Numbered from the stretch's first letter, positions 25,506-34,318 are shown. The stretch: DNA of 41,064 bases from Paludibacteraceae bacterium (GCA_017471285.1 JAFUUZ010000014.1:1-41064), one strand, 5' to 3'. A program made the numbers and translations. The notes: generated by a model from the sequence alone, not told the origin.

Positions 25506-26522
25506 TTAAAACATACTCTGCTGACCATCCGCTCCAAGCGGTGTTTTCCCGAGATGTTTATATGCCAATTCAGTTGCTTCGCGGCCACGTGGAGTTCTTT
25601 TGATAAAGCCCTCCTTGATCAAATAAGGTTCATAGACATCCTCAATCGTACCAGCATCCTCTCCCATAGCCGTAGCGATGGTGTTCAATCCGACAGGGCC
25701 TCCGCGGAACTTATCAATAATGGTAAGCAATAGTTTGTTATCTATTTGATCAAGACCAAATGTATCTATATTCAGTGCTTCTAAGGCGTATTTAGCGATC
25801 TCCAAATCGATCTTACCATTTCCTTTGACTTGTGCAAAATCACGTACGCGGCGCAATAACGCATTGGCAATACGGGGCGTTCCGCGAGAGCGACGGGCAA
25901 TCTCACCTGCCGCTTTTTCGTTGATCTCTACGCCCAGCAAACGCGCACTACGCTTAACGATACCCGCTAAAATATCGGCATCGTAGTACTCCAAATGGCA
26001 GTTAATACCGAAACGGGCACGTAGAGGGGATGTCAACAAACCAGAACGGGTCGTAGCACCGATTAGCGTGAAATGGTTCAGGTCGATCTGAATTGTGCGC
26101 GCCGAAGGTCCCTTGTCTATCATAATATCTATACGATAGTCCTCCATCGCAGAATAGAGGTACTCCTCTACAATCGGGCTTAAACGGTGGATTTCGTCAA
26201 TAAAGAGCACATCGTTTGGTTCCAGCGAAGTGAGGAGCCCCGCAAGATCGCCGGGTTTGTCCAGCACAGGTCCCGAAGTGACCTTAAATCCCACTCCCAA
26301 CTCGTTCGCAATAATATTGCTCAAAGTCGTTTTTCCAAGTCCCGGAGGGCCGAAAAGCAGCACGTGGTCCAGGCTTTCTCCGCGTTGTTTAGCCGCCTCG
26401 ACAAAGATCTTCAAATTTGATGTCACCTTTGTCTGGCCTGCGAAATCCGCGAAACACAACGGACGGAGCGCATTATCCTGCTCCTTCTCGGACATCTGCT
26501 GTCGTATATCAAATTCTGCCAT
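25506..26522 (-). CDS. ruvB: Holliday junction branch-migration ATPase RuvB
   Basis: RuvB is the AAA+ motor that drives branch migration with RuvA and RuvC. The 338-residue protein has '[11 protein letters not shown]' at the N-terminus, Walker A '[20 protein letters not shown]', Walker B '[13 protein letters not shown]', sensor '[11 protein letters not shown]', the arginine-finger region '[20 protein letters not shown]', and the winged-helix end '[20 protein letters not shown]'. It is 4 nt downstream of the ABC ATPase gene, the last gene of the minus-strand unit. ruvA and ruvC are not nearby. Confidence 0.97.
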   Translation of the reverse strand: MAEFDIRQQMSEKEQDNALRPLCFADFAGQTKVTSNLKIFVEAAKQRGESLDHVLLFGPPGLGKTTLSNIIANELGVGFKVTSGPVLDKPGDLAGLLTSLEPNDVLFIDEIHRLSPIVEEYLYSAMEDYRIDIMIDKGPSARTIQIDLNHFTLIGATTRSGLLTSPLRARFGINCHLEYYDADILAGIVKRSARLLGVEINEKAAGEIARRSRGTPRIANALLRRVRDFAQVKGNGKIDLEIAKYALEALNIDTFGLDQIDNKLLLTIIDKFRGGPVGLNTIATAMGEDAGTIEDVYEPYLIKEGFIKRTPRGREATELAYKHLGKTPLGADGQQSMF

Positions 26523-26526
26523 AATG

Positions 26527-27168
26527 CTATTGGGTTACTTCGTGGAATAACTGTTCCAAATCAGTTATTTTATCAATGAATTCATCTGCTTTTATCTCTC
26601 CGTGATCCAAGATCACCACCCTATCACACATCTCCCGCACTTCCTGCATAATATGCGTAGAAAGGATCACCGTACGTTCTTTGCCTAAATCACGAATAAG
26701 GCTGCGTATTTCCACCAACTGGTTGGGGTCGAGGCCTGTAGTCGGCTCATCCAGGATCAGCAGTTCTGGATTTCCTAATAAAGCCTGTGCCAAGCCCACA
26801 CGCTGACGATATCCTTTGCTCAACTCACGGATATGCTTGTGCCGCTCAGGAACCAATCCTACGCGATCAATAAGTGCATCTATATCCTCGTTGGCATGGG
26901 TCAGTCCTGCCATAAATTGAAGATATTCCGTTACATACATCTCGTCATATAGCGGGTTATTCTCCGGTAAATAACCTATTCTCTCCGGAACCTGCACCTT
27001 GCCGCTATCTGCTTTCCAAAGACCGATAAGGATCTTCATCAATGTTGATTTACCGGCACCGTTCGGTCCCAAAAGTCCTAAGACTTGACCTGAAGGTATT
27101 TCCAAACGGATATCTTTGAGCACTTGCTGTGCACCAAACGACTTGTTGATATGTTCAATAAGAATCAT
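26527..27168 (-). CDS. ABC transporter ATP-binding protein, GldA-like but short
   Basis: A 213-residue nucleotide-binding domain with Walker A '[18 protein letters not shown]', signature '[16 protein letters not shown]', Walker B '[13 protein letters not shown]' and the switch His in '[11 protein letters not shown]'. '[20 protein letters not shown]' is typical of the GldA group of Bacteroidota gliding/type IX-linked ATPases. GldA is close to 300 residues, so about 85-90 C-terminal residues are absent here; the ORF ends naturally. No permease (GldF/GldG-like) is adjacent. Its start overlaps the PG0541-like gene by 4 nt, placing it in the efflux unit. Confidence 0.85.
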   Translation of the reverse strand: MILIEHINKSFGAQQVLKDIRLEIPSGQVLGLLGPNGAGKSTLMKILIGLWKADSGKVQVPERIGYLPENNPLYDEMYVTEYLQFMAGLTHANEDIDALIDRVGLVPERHKHIRELSKGYRQRVGLAQALLGNPELLILDEPTTGLDPNQLVEIRSLIRDLGKERTVILSTHIMQEVREMCDRVVILDHGEIKADEFIDKITDLEQLFHEVTQ

Positions 27169-27458
27169 ATGGTCGCTTCTATATTCCAGACGAAAGCACG
27201 GACTCCGACTTCTTCGTTACGGAGATCAAGTTTCTTGATCGACTCCAAGAGTGCGGGCACCTGCTCATCGTCAACGACGGTGATAACACAAGAGTTCATC
27301 TCGGGCCAAGCGTGGGTACCGCGGCGGGGTTCGCCGCCGTTGGTACCACGACCTTGTACTTGCTCAAAGAACGTGAATCCTTTGATATTCAGGATATCAA
27401 GCATATATTCCACACGACCGGTGTTTGCCTGATTAAAAACAATCATTACACTCTTCAT
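27165..27458 (-). CDS. PG0541-like efflux-transporter-associated protein
   Basis: A 97-residue soluble protein beginning MKSVMIVFNQANTGRVEYML. It has an N-terminal beta-alpha-beta pattern, a conserved 'FTFFEQVQGRGTNGGEPRRG' stretch and a C-terminal 'VGVRAFVWNIE'. This matches the small PG0541 type I recall next to RND pumps in Porphyromonas and relatives, with a PII-like fold. A regulatory or sensing role is inferred, not shown. It is 13 nt downstream of the RND gene and overlaps the ABC gene by 4 nt. Confidence 0.8.
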   Translation of the reverse strand: MKSVMIVFNQANTGRVEYMLDILNIKGFTFFEQVQGRGTNGGEPRRGTHAWPEMNSCVITVVDDEQVPALLESIKKLDLRNEEVGVRAFVWNIEATI

Positions 27459-27460
27459 AA

Positions 27461-27487
27461 GTATTCAGTATTCAGTTTTCAGATTTC
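27461..27487 (-). repeat. ATTCAG word repeat over the RND stop codon
   Basis: GTATTCAGTATTCAG followed by TTTTCAG and ATTTC: words of 7-8 nt. The stop codon of the RND gene (27472-27474) lies inside, so its last residues SEN come from the repeat. Confidence 0.6.
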
Positions 27488-30400
27488 TTTACTTTGAGGT
27501 CCATGAAGATGAATTTCTTGCGGAGGGCTTCCTGCTTGTCTCGGTCTCCGTGGCGTGACATAACACCGTAGAGCACAGGCACTACGTATAGCGTCAGGAA
27601 GGTTGAGACAGTCAGACCGCCGATGACGACAATACCCAGCGGCTGCCACATCTCGGCACCTTCACCTGAAGAAACCGCCATAGGAATCATACCAAGGATG
27701 GTAGTGAACGCTGTCATGAGGACAGGACGGATACGGCTGCGTCCTGACATCTGGATCGCCTGGTTCAACTCGTAGCCACGCTCGCGCATCAGGTTGATAT
27801 AGTCCACAAGCACAATACCGTTCTTCACCACAATACCCACCAAGAGCACCAAACCGAGGGCACCGATCATATCCAGCGAACGGCCTGTAATCCAAAGCGC
27901 GATAATAACACCCGAGAGGGCAAACGGAATAGAGAACATGATGATTGCCGGCATTCGGAGCGACTCGAACTGCGACGCCATAACGATATAGACCAACAGA
28001 ACGATCATCAGACCAAGCAGAATCATGTCGGAGAAAGTATCCTGCTGCGTCTCGTAGTTACCGCCGATGTGGGTGGAGTAACCTACAGGGATGTCGAGTT
28101 GCGGAATGACCTCTGTCTCAATCGCTTTCGCCAGTTCACCAAGGGTGGTGTTGTACGGTGTAGCCTTGACGGTTACGATACGCTGACGCGCCTTACGCTC
28201 GATGGTAGGCGGCGCCCAGTATTCGCCGACCGTAGCCACCTCGGACAGTTTGACGGTCTTGCCCGTCGCCGTAGGGATAGAGAGGTTGAGGATGTCGGAA
28301 ATCGAGTTGCGGTCCTCCTCCATGAGGCGTACCACGATGTCGTATTCCGAACCATCGTCCTTGAGATAACCGCACGCCATACCTGCCACACGGTTGCGGA
28401 GATAGGTAGAGATGGTAGCAGAACTCAAGCCGAGACGTGAGGCTTTCTCTTTATCAACAGTAATCTTGATATCCGGACGGTCGTCCTCGCGGGAGATATT
28501 CACGTCGCGGGCACCGGGCAGTTGCGAGATGAGCTGACGGCATTGCTCCGCCATCTGAGAGGTTTTGTCGAAGTCATAACCGTAAATCTCCAAGTCCACT
28601 GTGTTGCCGCCGCCGGGTCCGCCGGATGAAACAGCACACTGGTATTCGTTAATCTCCGGATATTTCGCCATCTCCTGACGGAGGATTTCGGCAATTGTCC
28701 ATATGTCGCGGTCACGCTCCCATTTCTTAGGCAGACGGACGGTCATCTGGATCTTGTTGTTCATCGTCGAAGAGAAGAGGGCTGCGATAGAGGCATCGTC
28801 GTTGGAACCGGCGGAAGTGTTAATCAACTGAATCTCCGGCACGAGTTCCACGAAGCGTGCTTCCAACTTACGGGCGGTCTTAAGGGTCTCCTCAATACGC
28901 GTACCGCGTTGCAGTTTGACAGTTACGGTCAAACGACCGTTATCCTGCTCTTGCATGAAGTCCGTACCGATCTTGCCTGCAAAGACAGGAATCAGAGAGG
29001 CGGCAAAGAACGCGATAAGGATAAGGAAGGTGAGCGCTTTGTGACGCAGGCACCAGCCCAGCGACTTGGCGTAGTACTCATCAATGACGTCGAGCAGGTG
29101 TACTACCGTACGCTCGTACCAGCCTTTCTTGCCTGCCTCGTCATCGACCAGATTTCCGTTCTCGTCCACATGCACTTTCTTTGCTTTCAGCAGTTTGGAG
29201 CAGAGCATAGGCGTGAGCGAGATAGCCACGAGAGTGGAAGTACAGCAGACTACCGTCACAATCCATCCGAGCTCGTGGAACATGATTCCCGCCATGCCAT
29301 TCAGCATCGTCAGCGGCACGAATACCACTACGAGCACCAGAGTCGTTGCAATAACAGACACCCATACCTCGTTGGTAGCATAGATAGACGCCTCATGCGG
29401 GTCCTCGCCACGCTCCACGTGACGGGTGATGTTCTCCAAAACCACGATCGCATCGTCCACCACCATACCGATAGCGATGGTGAGCGAACAGAGGGAGATG
29501 ATATTCAAGGACGAATCCGCCAGACCGAGGTAGATAAACGCCACGATGAGGGCGATAGGAATAGTGATACCGATAATAATCGTCGCACGCCATTTACCAA
29601 GGAAGAAGAGCACCACAAGCACCACGAAGAGGAGGGCGTAGAGCACGGACTCTTCGAGGGAGTTGATGGAGTTCTGGATATTCTCCGAGGCGTCGTAGAT
29701 CTTCTCAATCTTGACGTCCGTCGGGAGCTGTTTCTGTATCTTCGCCAGTTCGGCACGAACATCCTTACAAACCTGTACGGTGTTGGCACCTGTCTGTTTA
29801 GCGATAACCAGACGGACAGCTTCACGGCCGTTGGTCTTCTCGTCCAATGAGAGGTCCTTGATCGTATCCTTGACAGTAGCAATGTCGCGAATGAAGACCT
29901 GCTGCCCCTGCGGCGTCATGGCTACCATGAGGTTTGCTATCTCAGAGGACTCGATGTACTCCGAACGTACCTGCATCTGGTACTGCTCCTGCGGCATCTT
30001 GATCGTACCCGAAGAGAGGTTGAGGTTGTTCGCCGAAACGACCTGTCCCACCTGCTCCAGCGTGATACCGTAGGCGTCCAGTTTCTGCTGGTCGATATTG
30101 ACATAGACATAGCGGTCCGGCGCACCAGAAAGAGAGATATTACCGATACCGTCAATGTGGTTCAACTGCGGTACCACTTCGTCGTTGAGGATCTTATCCA
30201 GACCCGCGTAGGTCTCATCCGCCGTAATGGAGTACTGGCAGATAGGCATAGAGGACGTGGAGAGTTTGAAGATAACCGGCTTGGCACAGTTATCCGGCAG
30301 GTTGTTCGCTGCCATATCAACGAACGAACGCACGTCGTTCACCGCCTCGTCCATGTTACTACCCCACTCCAACTCCAGCGTCACCACGGAGATATTATCC

Positions 30401-30654
30401 TTGGACTGCGAAGTGATGTGTTTGAGGTGATCGACGGAGGTCAGGGCGTTCTCCATGATCTTCGTCACGTTGGTCTCCATCTCAGAAGCCGATGCTCCCG
30501 GATAAGTAGTCATGACCGTAATATACGGCGGGTCCATCTCCGGGAACTGGTCAATCGGCAGTTTCAGGAAACTATATACACCGATGACGATGACCGCCAC
30601 AAAGATAAGGGCGGTGGTTACCGGTTTTTCGATTGCTGATTTATAAATTGACAT
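27472..30654 (-). CDS. RND multidrug efflux permease (HAE1 family)
   Basis: This inner-membrane proton-driven pump expels drugs or other hydrophobic compounds with an adaptor and outer-membrane channel. The 1060-residue length and layout are normal: TM1 near 12-30, 'LPIDQFPEMDPPYITVMTTY', a large porter domain, then 'IGMVVDDAIVVLENITRHVE' carrying the two Asp residues of the proton relay in TM4. The second half repeats the fold and ends 'LVLLVGIVVKNGIVLVDYIN' and 'TLYVVPVLYGVM'. The substrate cannot be predicted. Neighbours (TetR, TolC-like, adaptor, PG0541-like) match the Porphyromonas PG0538-PG0541 type of locus. Confidence 0.95.
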   Translation of the reverse strand: MSIYKSAIEKPVTTALIFVAVIVIGVYSFLKLPIDQFPEMDPPYITVMTTYPGASASEMETNVTKIMENALTSVDHLKHITSQSKDNISVVTLELEWGSNMDEAVNDVRSFVDMAANNLPDNCAKPVIFKLSTSSMPICQYSITADETYAGLDKILNDEVVPQLNHIDGIGNISLSGAPDRYVYVNIDQQKLDAYGITLEQVGQVVSANNLNLSSGTIKMPQEQYQMQVRSEYIESSEIANLMVAMTPQGQQVFIRDIATVKDTIKDLSLDEKTNGREAVRLVIAKQTGANTVQVCKDVRAELAKIQKQLPTDVKIEKIYDASENIQNSINSLEESVLYALLFVVLVVLFFLGKWRATIIIGITIPIALIVAFIYLGLADSSLNIISLCSLTIAIGMVVDDAIVVLENITRHVERGEDPHEASIYATNEVWVSVIATTLVLVVVFVPLTMLNGMAGIMFHELGWIVTVVCCTSTLVAISLTPMLCSKLLKAKKVHVDENGNLVDDEAGKKGWYERTVVHLLDVIDEYYAKSLGWCLRHKALTFLILIAFFAASLIPVFAGKIGTDFMQEQDNGRLTVTVKLQRGTRIEETLKTARKLEARFVELVPEIQLINTSAGSNDDASIAALFSSTMNNKIQMTVRLPKKWERDRDIWTIAEILRQEMAKYPEINEYQCAVSSGGPGGGNTVDLEIYGYDFDKTSQMAEQCRQLISQLPGARDVNISREDDRPDIKITVDKEKASRLGLSSATISTYLRNRVAGMACGYLKDDGSEYDIVVRLMEEDRNSISDILNLSIPTATGKTVKLSEVATVGEYWAPPTIERKARQRIVTVKATPYNTTLGELAKAIETEVIPQLDIPVGYSTHIGGNYETQQDTFSDMILLGLMIVLLVYIVMASQFESLRMPAIIMFSIPFALSGVIIALWITGRSLDMIGALGLVLLVGIVVKNGIVLVDYINLMRERGYELNQAIQMSGRSRIRPVLMTAFTTILGMIPMAVSSGEGAEMWQPLGIVVIGGLTVSTFLTLYVVPVLYGVMSRHGDRDKQEALRKKFIFMDLKVKKSEN

Positions 30655-30668
30655 ATTCTTTTCAGTAA

Positions 30669-30700
30669 TGACGTGATTACGTGATTACGTAATTACGAAA
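30669..30700 (-). repeat. GTGATTAC word repeat between adaptor and pump genes
   Basis: ACGTGATTACGTGATTACG then TAATTACG, period 9, fill most of the 47-nt gap between the two genes. Confidence 0.75.
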
Positions 30701-30701
30701 G

Positions 30702-31709
30702 TTATTCCACTACATTTACTTTCACGCCGTCCACGAGTTTGTGCTGGCCGGTTGTGACGAATTCCACGCCCTCTTTGATCTCCGGAGCTATGATCTCTAT
30801 ATCCTGATCGAAACGCTGACCGAGAGTAACAGCTATACGTTTTGCTCTGCCGTCCTCCACGATGAAGACGTAACGGTCATTCGCACCGACGAGTTTCTCC
30901 ACGCTCTGGTAAGGCACCACGATTGCATTCGCTTTTCCCAGACCGATTGTGGTCGTAACGTACATACCCGGACGAAGCAGGTTGCTACTGTTCGGAATAA
31001 CAATCTTGCATTGGAAAGTGTGGCTGGAGGGGTCAATAGTCGGATAAACGATCTCTACCGTAGCCGGGAATACCTTATTCGGATAAATCTCCGAAGTCAG
31101 CGTCAGTTTCATTCCTTTCTTGAGGAGCGGGAAATAGGTCTCCGGAACAGCTACCAGCGCTTTCAGTTTGTCTATCTGTGTGAGTACCAGGATTGGCTGA
31201 CCTCCGTAGAGTTCGCCGTCCTCGTAGGTCTTCGCAGAAATGACGCCGGAGAAAGGCGCTTTGACATACGTGTTCTGCTCCAGAAACTCCAACTGCTCTT
31301 TGGTGGACTTATACTGCATCATAATCTGGTCGTACTGCTGTTGCGTAGCCGATCCGGTCTTGAGCAGTTGCTCCACACGGTTCTTCTCAATCTCCAGATT
31401 TGTCATAGAGATCTTAGTTGTCTTGTACTGGGTCTGGTCCATACGCACCAGGTCGTCTCCGCTTGCCACACGGTCTCCCACCTCGCGGTAGATATGCTCG
31501 ATCTTACCGGTGAGCGAAGGAGCCACATTCTGGGTCAGATAACCTTGCAGGTTGGTCGAGACAGAGATTTCGCGCTCAATCTCACGCGGTTGCAGAACGA
31601 CCGTGCGCACTTGCTCCACGCGCTCTTCCTCTTCTGCAACGGAGGTTTCTTTGCTGCCACAGCTAATCAAAGCGAGTGCGGCAAAAATGTAAAGAATATT
31701 CTTTTTCAT
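30702..31709 (-). CDS. RND efflux periplasmic adaptor lipoprotein
   Basis: A 335-residue membrane-fusion protein that couples the pump to the outer-membrane channel. The signal ends ALALISC with the lipidated Cys at 17. A biotinyl-lipoyl-like half ('GKIEHIYREVGDRVASGDDL') flanks a helical hairpin (about 85-145), followed by 'TYVKAPFSGVISAKTYEDGE', a beta-barrel domain and a membrane-proximal domain ending 'HKLVDGVKVNVVE'. The order is typical of the AcrA/MexA family. It is separated from its neighbours only by GATTACG-type word repeats. Confidence 0.93.
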   Translation of the reverse strand: MKKNILYIFAALALISCGSKETSVAEEEERVEQVRTVVLQPREIEREISVSTNLQGYLTQNVAPSLTGKIEHIYREVGDRVASGDDLVRMDQTQYKTTKISMTNLEIEKNRVEQLLKTGSATQQQYDQIMMQYKSTKEQLEFLEQNTYVKAPFSGVISAKTYEDGELYGGQPILVLTQIDKLKALVAVPETYFPLLKKGMKLTLTSEIYPNKVFPATVEIVYPTIDPSSHTFQCKIVIPNSSNLLRPGMYVTTTIGLGKANAIVVPYQSVEKLVGANDRYVFIVEDGRAKRIAVTLGQRFDQDIEIIAPEIKEGVEFVTTGQHKLVDGVKVNVVE

Positions 31710-31719
31710 ATTTGTTATT

Positions 31720-31791
31720 GGATTATTTTCGGGATTACGGGATTACGATATTACGATATTTCGGGATTTCGAGATTTCGGGATTTCGAGGG
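31720..31791 (-). repeat. GATTACG/GATTTCG word repeat between adaptor and channel genes
   Basis: A 72-nt run of GGGATTACG, ATATTACG, ATATTTCGG and GATTTCGAG words, where one word drifts into the next along the tract. It fills nearly the whole 83-nt gap. Confidence 0.8.
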
Positions 31792-31792
31792 C

Positions 31793-33139
31793 TTATTTAT
31801 TGAGGAACTCTTCCAGATCCGCCTGCGCGCTGACAAGGTTCAGCATAGCCTGGACGTACGAACTCTGCGCGTTGATCAGGTCATTGGAAGCGTTGGTCAG
31901 TTCCATATTGCTGCTGGCACCGTATTTGTACTTCTCCGTAGCGGATGCGAACACGCGCCGTGCCACTTCTATATTGTCTTTCTCGTTCGTATAGGTCTCA
32001 TACGCGTTGGTGAGATTGAAGCACAACTGGCGGTATTGGATAGCCAGATTGTCTGTTGTTTCCGAGAGGGTGTTTTTCGCCTCTTCGTACGCGATTTTCT
32101 TCTCTACCACGCCAGCTGCACGCTTTCCTGACGACCAGAGCGGCATTTTGACGGATACCTGTATCACGTTCGGCGGCGTCATACGCATACCGCCTTCACC
32201 GTAGTATTTCTGGTTCTGGTAGTTGTATGCGAGGCTGACGGTAGGTCCGTAAGCCCAGCCTGCCATATGCACATTGCGTCTGGCGAGTTCGGTTTGTTTT
32301 TTGAGCAACTGATAATTGAGATTGTTCTCAATATTAAAATTCTCCGCCAGAAGGTTGATGACCCGTTCGGGCGAAAGCACGTCGTCGATGTCCTCCGTCA
32401 GCACCAGTTCGGTCTCTACCGGCACGTCCAACAGCACTTTGAGGCTGTTAGTCGCCAGTTCTATATTGCGCTTCTGGGTGTTGATAGAGTTCTTGAGGGT
32501 ATTGACGCGCACGCGGATCTGGTCGGCTGTCGTCTGCTCGGCGGCTCCTACATTGACCGCATTCTGGGTCATTTGCTCCAAGTCCTGGATATTCACCAAA
32601 CTGGAATCCAAGAGGTTCGAAATGCTCTGAAGCGCAAGAACGGAGACATAAGCACTCATCACACTGCTTCGCAGTTCGTTCTCCGATTGCTCCAAAGCAA
32701 TCTTCCTCATGTCGATAGCGATATTGTTAAGCAGCACTCCAACGATTCCCTGACCGTTGATACCGACAACAGCTGTCAGACCGAGGGCACCCACATTAGG
32801 CATGTTGATTTCAATCTCGGCGCCCCCCATTCCGAGTGTTGCGGAATAACCGAGGTAGTTACTGTAGCTGTAACTTCCATCTACCTGCGGAAGCATAGCG
32901 GCTATCGTCTGCCACCGCTGCGCGTACGCTTCCTGTACGGCAAGAGAGGCGTTGCGCAAGGTCCTGTTCTGCTTCACAGCATAGTTTTGCGCCTCAACAA
33001 GACTTAGGTTGAGTGTTGAGGGCACGGACGAGGTGTCCTGGGGCTGATGACTTTTCGTCGCAGCCATCACATGGTCCTCCGCCATCAGGCTCGAACTCAA
33101 TGCTACTGCTGCAATCAATACTAATAATTGTTTCTTCAT
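31793..33139 (-). CDS. TolC-family outer-membrane efflux channel
   Basis: A 448-residue outer-membrane efflux protein with a signal peptide (MKKQLLVLIAAVALSSSLMA). The two repeated helical halves start 'LSLVEAQNYAVKQNRTLRNA' and 'NLNYQLLKKQTELARRNVHM', each with long heptad-like helices and barrel strands ('YSYSNYLGYSATLGMGGAEI', 'IQVSVKMPLWSSGKRAAGVV'). It ends 'AQSSYVQAMLNLVSAQADLE', typical of the family. It lies between tetR and the adaptor gene in one transcription unit. Confidence 0.93.
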   Translation of the reverse strand: MKKQLLVLIAAVALSSSLMAEDHVMAATKSHQPQDTSSVPSTLNLSLVEAQNYAVKQNRTLRNASLAVQEAYAQRWQTIAAMLPQVDGSYSYSNYLGYSATLGMGGAEIEINMPNVGALGLTAVVGINGQGIVGVLLNNIAIDMRKIALEQSENELRSSVMSAYVSVLALQSISNLLDSSLVNIQDLEQMTQNAVNVGAAEQTTADQIRVRVNTLKNSINTQKRNIELATNSLKVLLDVPVETELVLTEDIDDVLSPERVINLLAENFNIENNLNYQLLKKQTELARRNVHMAGWAYGPTVSLAYNYQNQKYYGEGGMRMTPPNVIQVSVKMPLWSSGKRAAGVVEKKIAYEEAKNTLSETTDNLAIQYRQLCFNLTNAYETYTNEKDNIEVARRVFASATEKYKYGASSNMELTNASNDLINAQSSYVQAMLNLVSAQADLEEFLNK

Positions 33140-33158
33140 ATTCTTGTTTTATTTTTTT

Positions 33159-33207
33159 CGTAATAACGGGATTACGTAATGCGTAAGGGCGTAATGCGTA
33201 ATGACGT
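33159..33207 (-). repeat. GTAATGCGTAA/GGGATTACG word repeat between tetR and the channel gene
   Basis: CGTAATAACGGGATTACG followed by TAATGCGTAAGGGCG, TAATGCGTAATGACG. It continues the GATTACG theme of the other gaps in this unit. Confidence 0.7.
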
Positions 33208-33211
33208 CATT

Positions 33212-33811
33212 TCAATTATAGAGTTTCATTCCTTCTTCGCTGAGGACACCGCGGACGAAAATATCCATCGCCGTATGCCCCAACTGGTGCATGTTGTGTC
33301 CGTGACCTTCTATCACCTCAAAATCATTGATCGCATCGCTGTGTATCTTTGCGAAAAGGACCGCTGTCAATTCTATATTAAGGTTCGCGCGTACAAGACC
33401 TTCCTGCTGCCCTTGCTCCAGATACGCCATGATATATTCCTTCTGCGTCATGAAGCACTCCTCCTGGAACTCTGCGAACTGGCGGGGGTAGTATTTCTTG
33501 AGGTCGTACACCAGCTGCGGTACGCGCCGCACGTCGTTTTTCTCCGTTTCCTGGTGCTTCAGGAAGCGCACCACCAGTTTCCGGAAATCCCGCATTTGAA
33601 GCAGTTCCTCCATTTTGGAGGCAATGTAAGCTATATTGCTATGCAATAATTGTGCCACAAGTTCATCTTTGGACGCGAAATAGACATAGAATGTCTTTTT
33701 GGACATGCCTAATTCATGGCAAATATCGTCAATAGAGACACTGCGAATCCCCAGGCGAAAAAACATCTCGCCGGCTGTCTTGATAATATGAGTTTTTTGA
33801 TCTTCTGCCAT
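33212..33811 (-). CDS. TetR-family repressor of the efflux unit
   Basis: The 199-residue regulator has an N-terminal helix-turn-helix: 'HIIKTAGEMFFRLGIRSVSI', 'DDICHELGMSKKTFYVYFAS', 'KDELVAQLL'. A ligand-binding helical domain follows. The frame stays open to an ATG at 33887-33889, but the promoter elements at 33832-33863 lie inside that extension and it has no family match, so the start complementary to 33809-33811 (MAEDQKTH) is preferred. As first gene of the minus-strand unit it probably represses its own promoter and the pump genes; the effector is unknown. Confidence 0.9.
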   Translation of the reverse strand: MAEDQKTHIIKTAGEMFFRLGIRSVSIDDICHELGMSKKTFYVYFASKDELVAQLLHSNIAYIASKMEELLQMRDFRKLVVRFLKHQETEKNDVRRVPQLVYDLKKYYPRQFAEFQEECFMTQKEYIMAYLEQGQQEGLVRANLNIELTAVLFAKIHSDAINDFEVIEGHGHNMHQLGHTAMDIFVRGVLSEEGMKLYN

Positions 33812-33831
33812 ATTATTCGCGAAAAAGCGCA

Positions 33832-33863
33832 CAAAATTACTATATTTTTTCGACATGTGCAAG
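33832..33863 (-). promoter_or_regulatory. Promoter of the tetR-efflux-ruvB unit
   Basis: On the minus strand: CTTG (33863-33860), 20 nt, TAATTTTG (33839-33832). Transcription should begin near 33825, giving a leader of about 14 nt. No other consensus promoter was found before the terminator at 25473, about 8.3 kb away. Confidence 0.8.
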
Positions 33864-33944
33864 AAACTTGGAAACTTTTTTTGCTTCAAAAGTTTCTTTG
33901 CAAAGTAGAGTTTGCATTTTGAATGGGTAAAGGGAGGTTAAAAA

Positions 33945-33976
33945 GTATATATACTACGTATATATAGTATATGTGC
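33945..33976. repeat. AT-rich imperfect hairpin
   Basis: ATATACTA (33949-33956) pairs with TAGTATAT (33965-33972) around CGTATATA, extended outward by weaker pairs. It lacks a following T run, so it is more likely a protein-binding or structural site than a terminator. Confidence 0.45.
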
Positions 33977-33997
33977 TAAAAATACCAAAAATGGCGT

Positions 33998-34041
33998 TTA
34001 TCCTTGGGTTATCCTTGGGGAATCCTTGGGTTATCCTTTGG
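33998..34041 (+). repeat. Four tandem copies of the 11-mer TTATCCTTGGG
   Basis: Copies start at 33998, 34009, 34020 (GA in place of TT) and 34031 (one T/G change). Period 11, the same as TGAGTCGTAAA at 11220. Confidence 0.9.
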
Positions 34042-34072
34042 TAATGAGTCTATTCCGACCTTATTTTGAATT

Positions 34073-34270
34073 AAACCCCACCCCGAAAGGTTCTATGACC
34101 GTCCACCGGACGCTCCCCTTAAGGGGAGGGAAAGAAACCCCACCCGAAAAGGTTCTATGACCGTCCACCGGACGCTCAATCGGGCAAAGCCCTTCACCCC
34201 TCAAGGGGAGGGAGAAAAGAGAGAGAAACAAACAAAGAAACCCCACCCCGGCCCTCCCCTCAAGGGAGGG
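34073..34270. repeat. Cluster of GC-rich hairpin repeat units with a duplicated 43-nt segment
   Basis: AAACCCCACCC leads occur at 34073, 34135 and 34238. The first two are followed by the same segment, containing GGTTCTATGACC and GTCCACCGGACGCTC (34073-34115 and 34135-34177). Each unit ends in a CCCCT...AGGGG palindrome: a perfect 16-mer at 34113-34128, another at 34197-34208, and CCCTCCC-CTCAA-GGGAGGG at 34252-34270. Related single units sit inside ddl and before recF. Confidence 0.85.
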
Positions 34271-34281
34271 AGAAAGAGATG

Positions 34282-34315
34282 AAAAAAAGAGGGACGCGTG
34301 GTTGCGTCCCTCTTT
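34282..34315 (-). terminator. Terminator of the OB-repeat gene
   Basis: A perfect 12-bp stem, AAAGAGGGACGC (34286-34297) with GCGTCCCTCTTT (34304-34315), and a 6-nt loop. Read on the minus strand the stem is followed by a run of T, so it ends the transcript of the gene at 34423-35673. Confidence 0.85.
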
Positions 34316-34318
34316 GGG

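Noticed and set aside
28909..31994. Plus-strand open frames of 313 and 417 codons (28909-29850 and 30741-31994) opposite the pump and adaptor genes
   Set aside because: The minus-strand proteins are unmistakable RND family members; the plus-strand translations are His/Arg/Asp-rich with no family features.
33812..33889. Longer N-terminus for the TetR protein
   Set aside because: The consensus promoter at 33832-33863 lies inside this extension and the extra residues have no family match.
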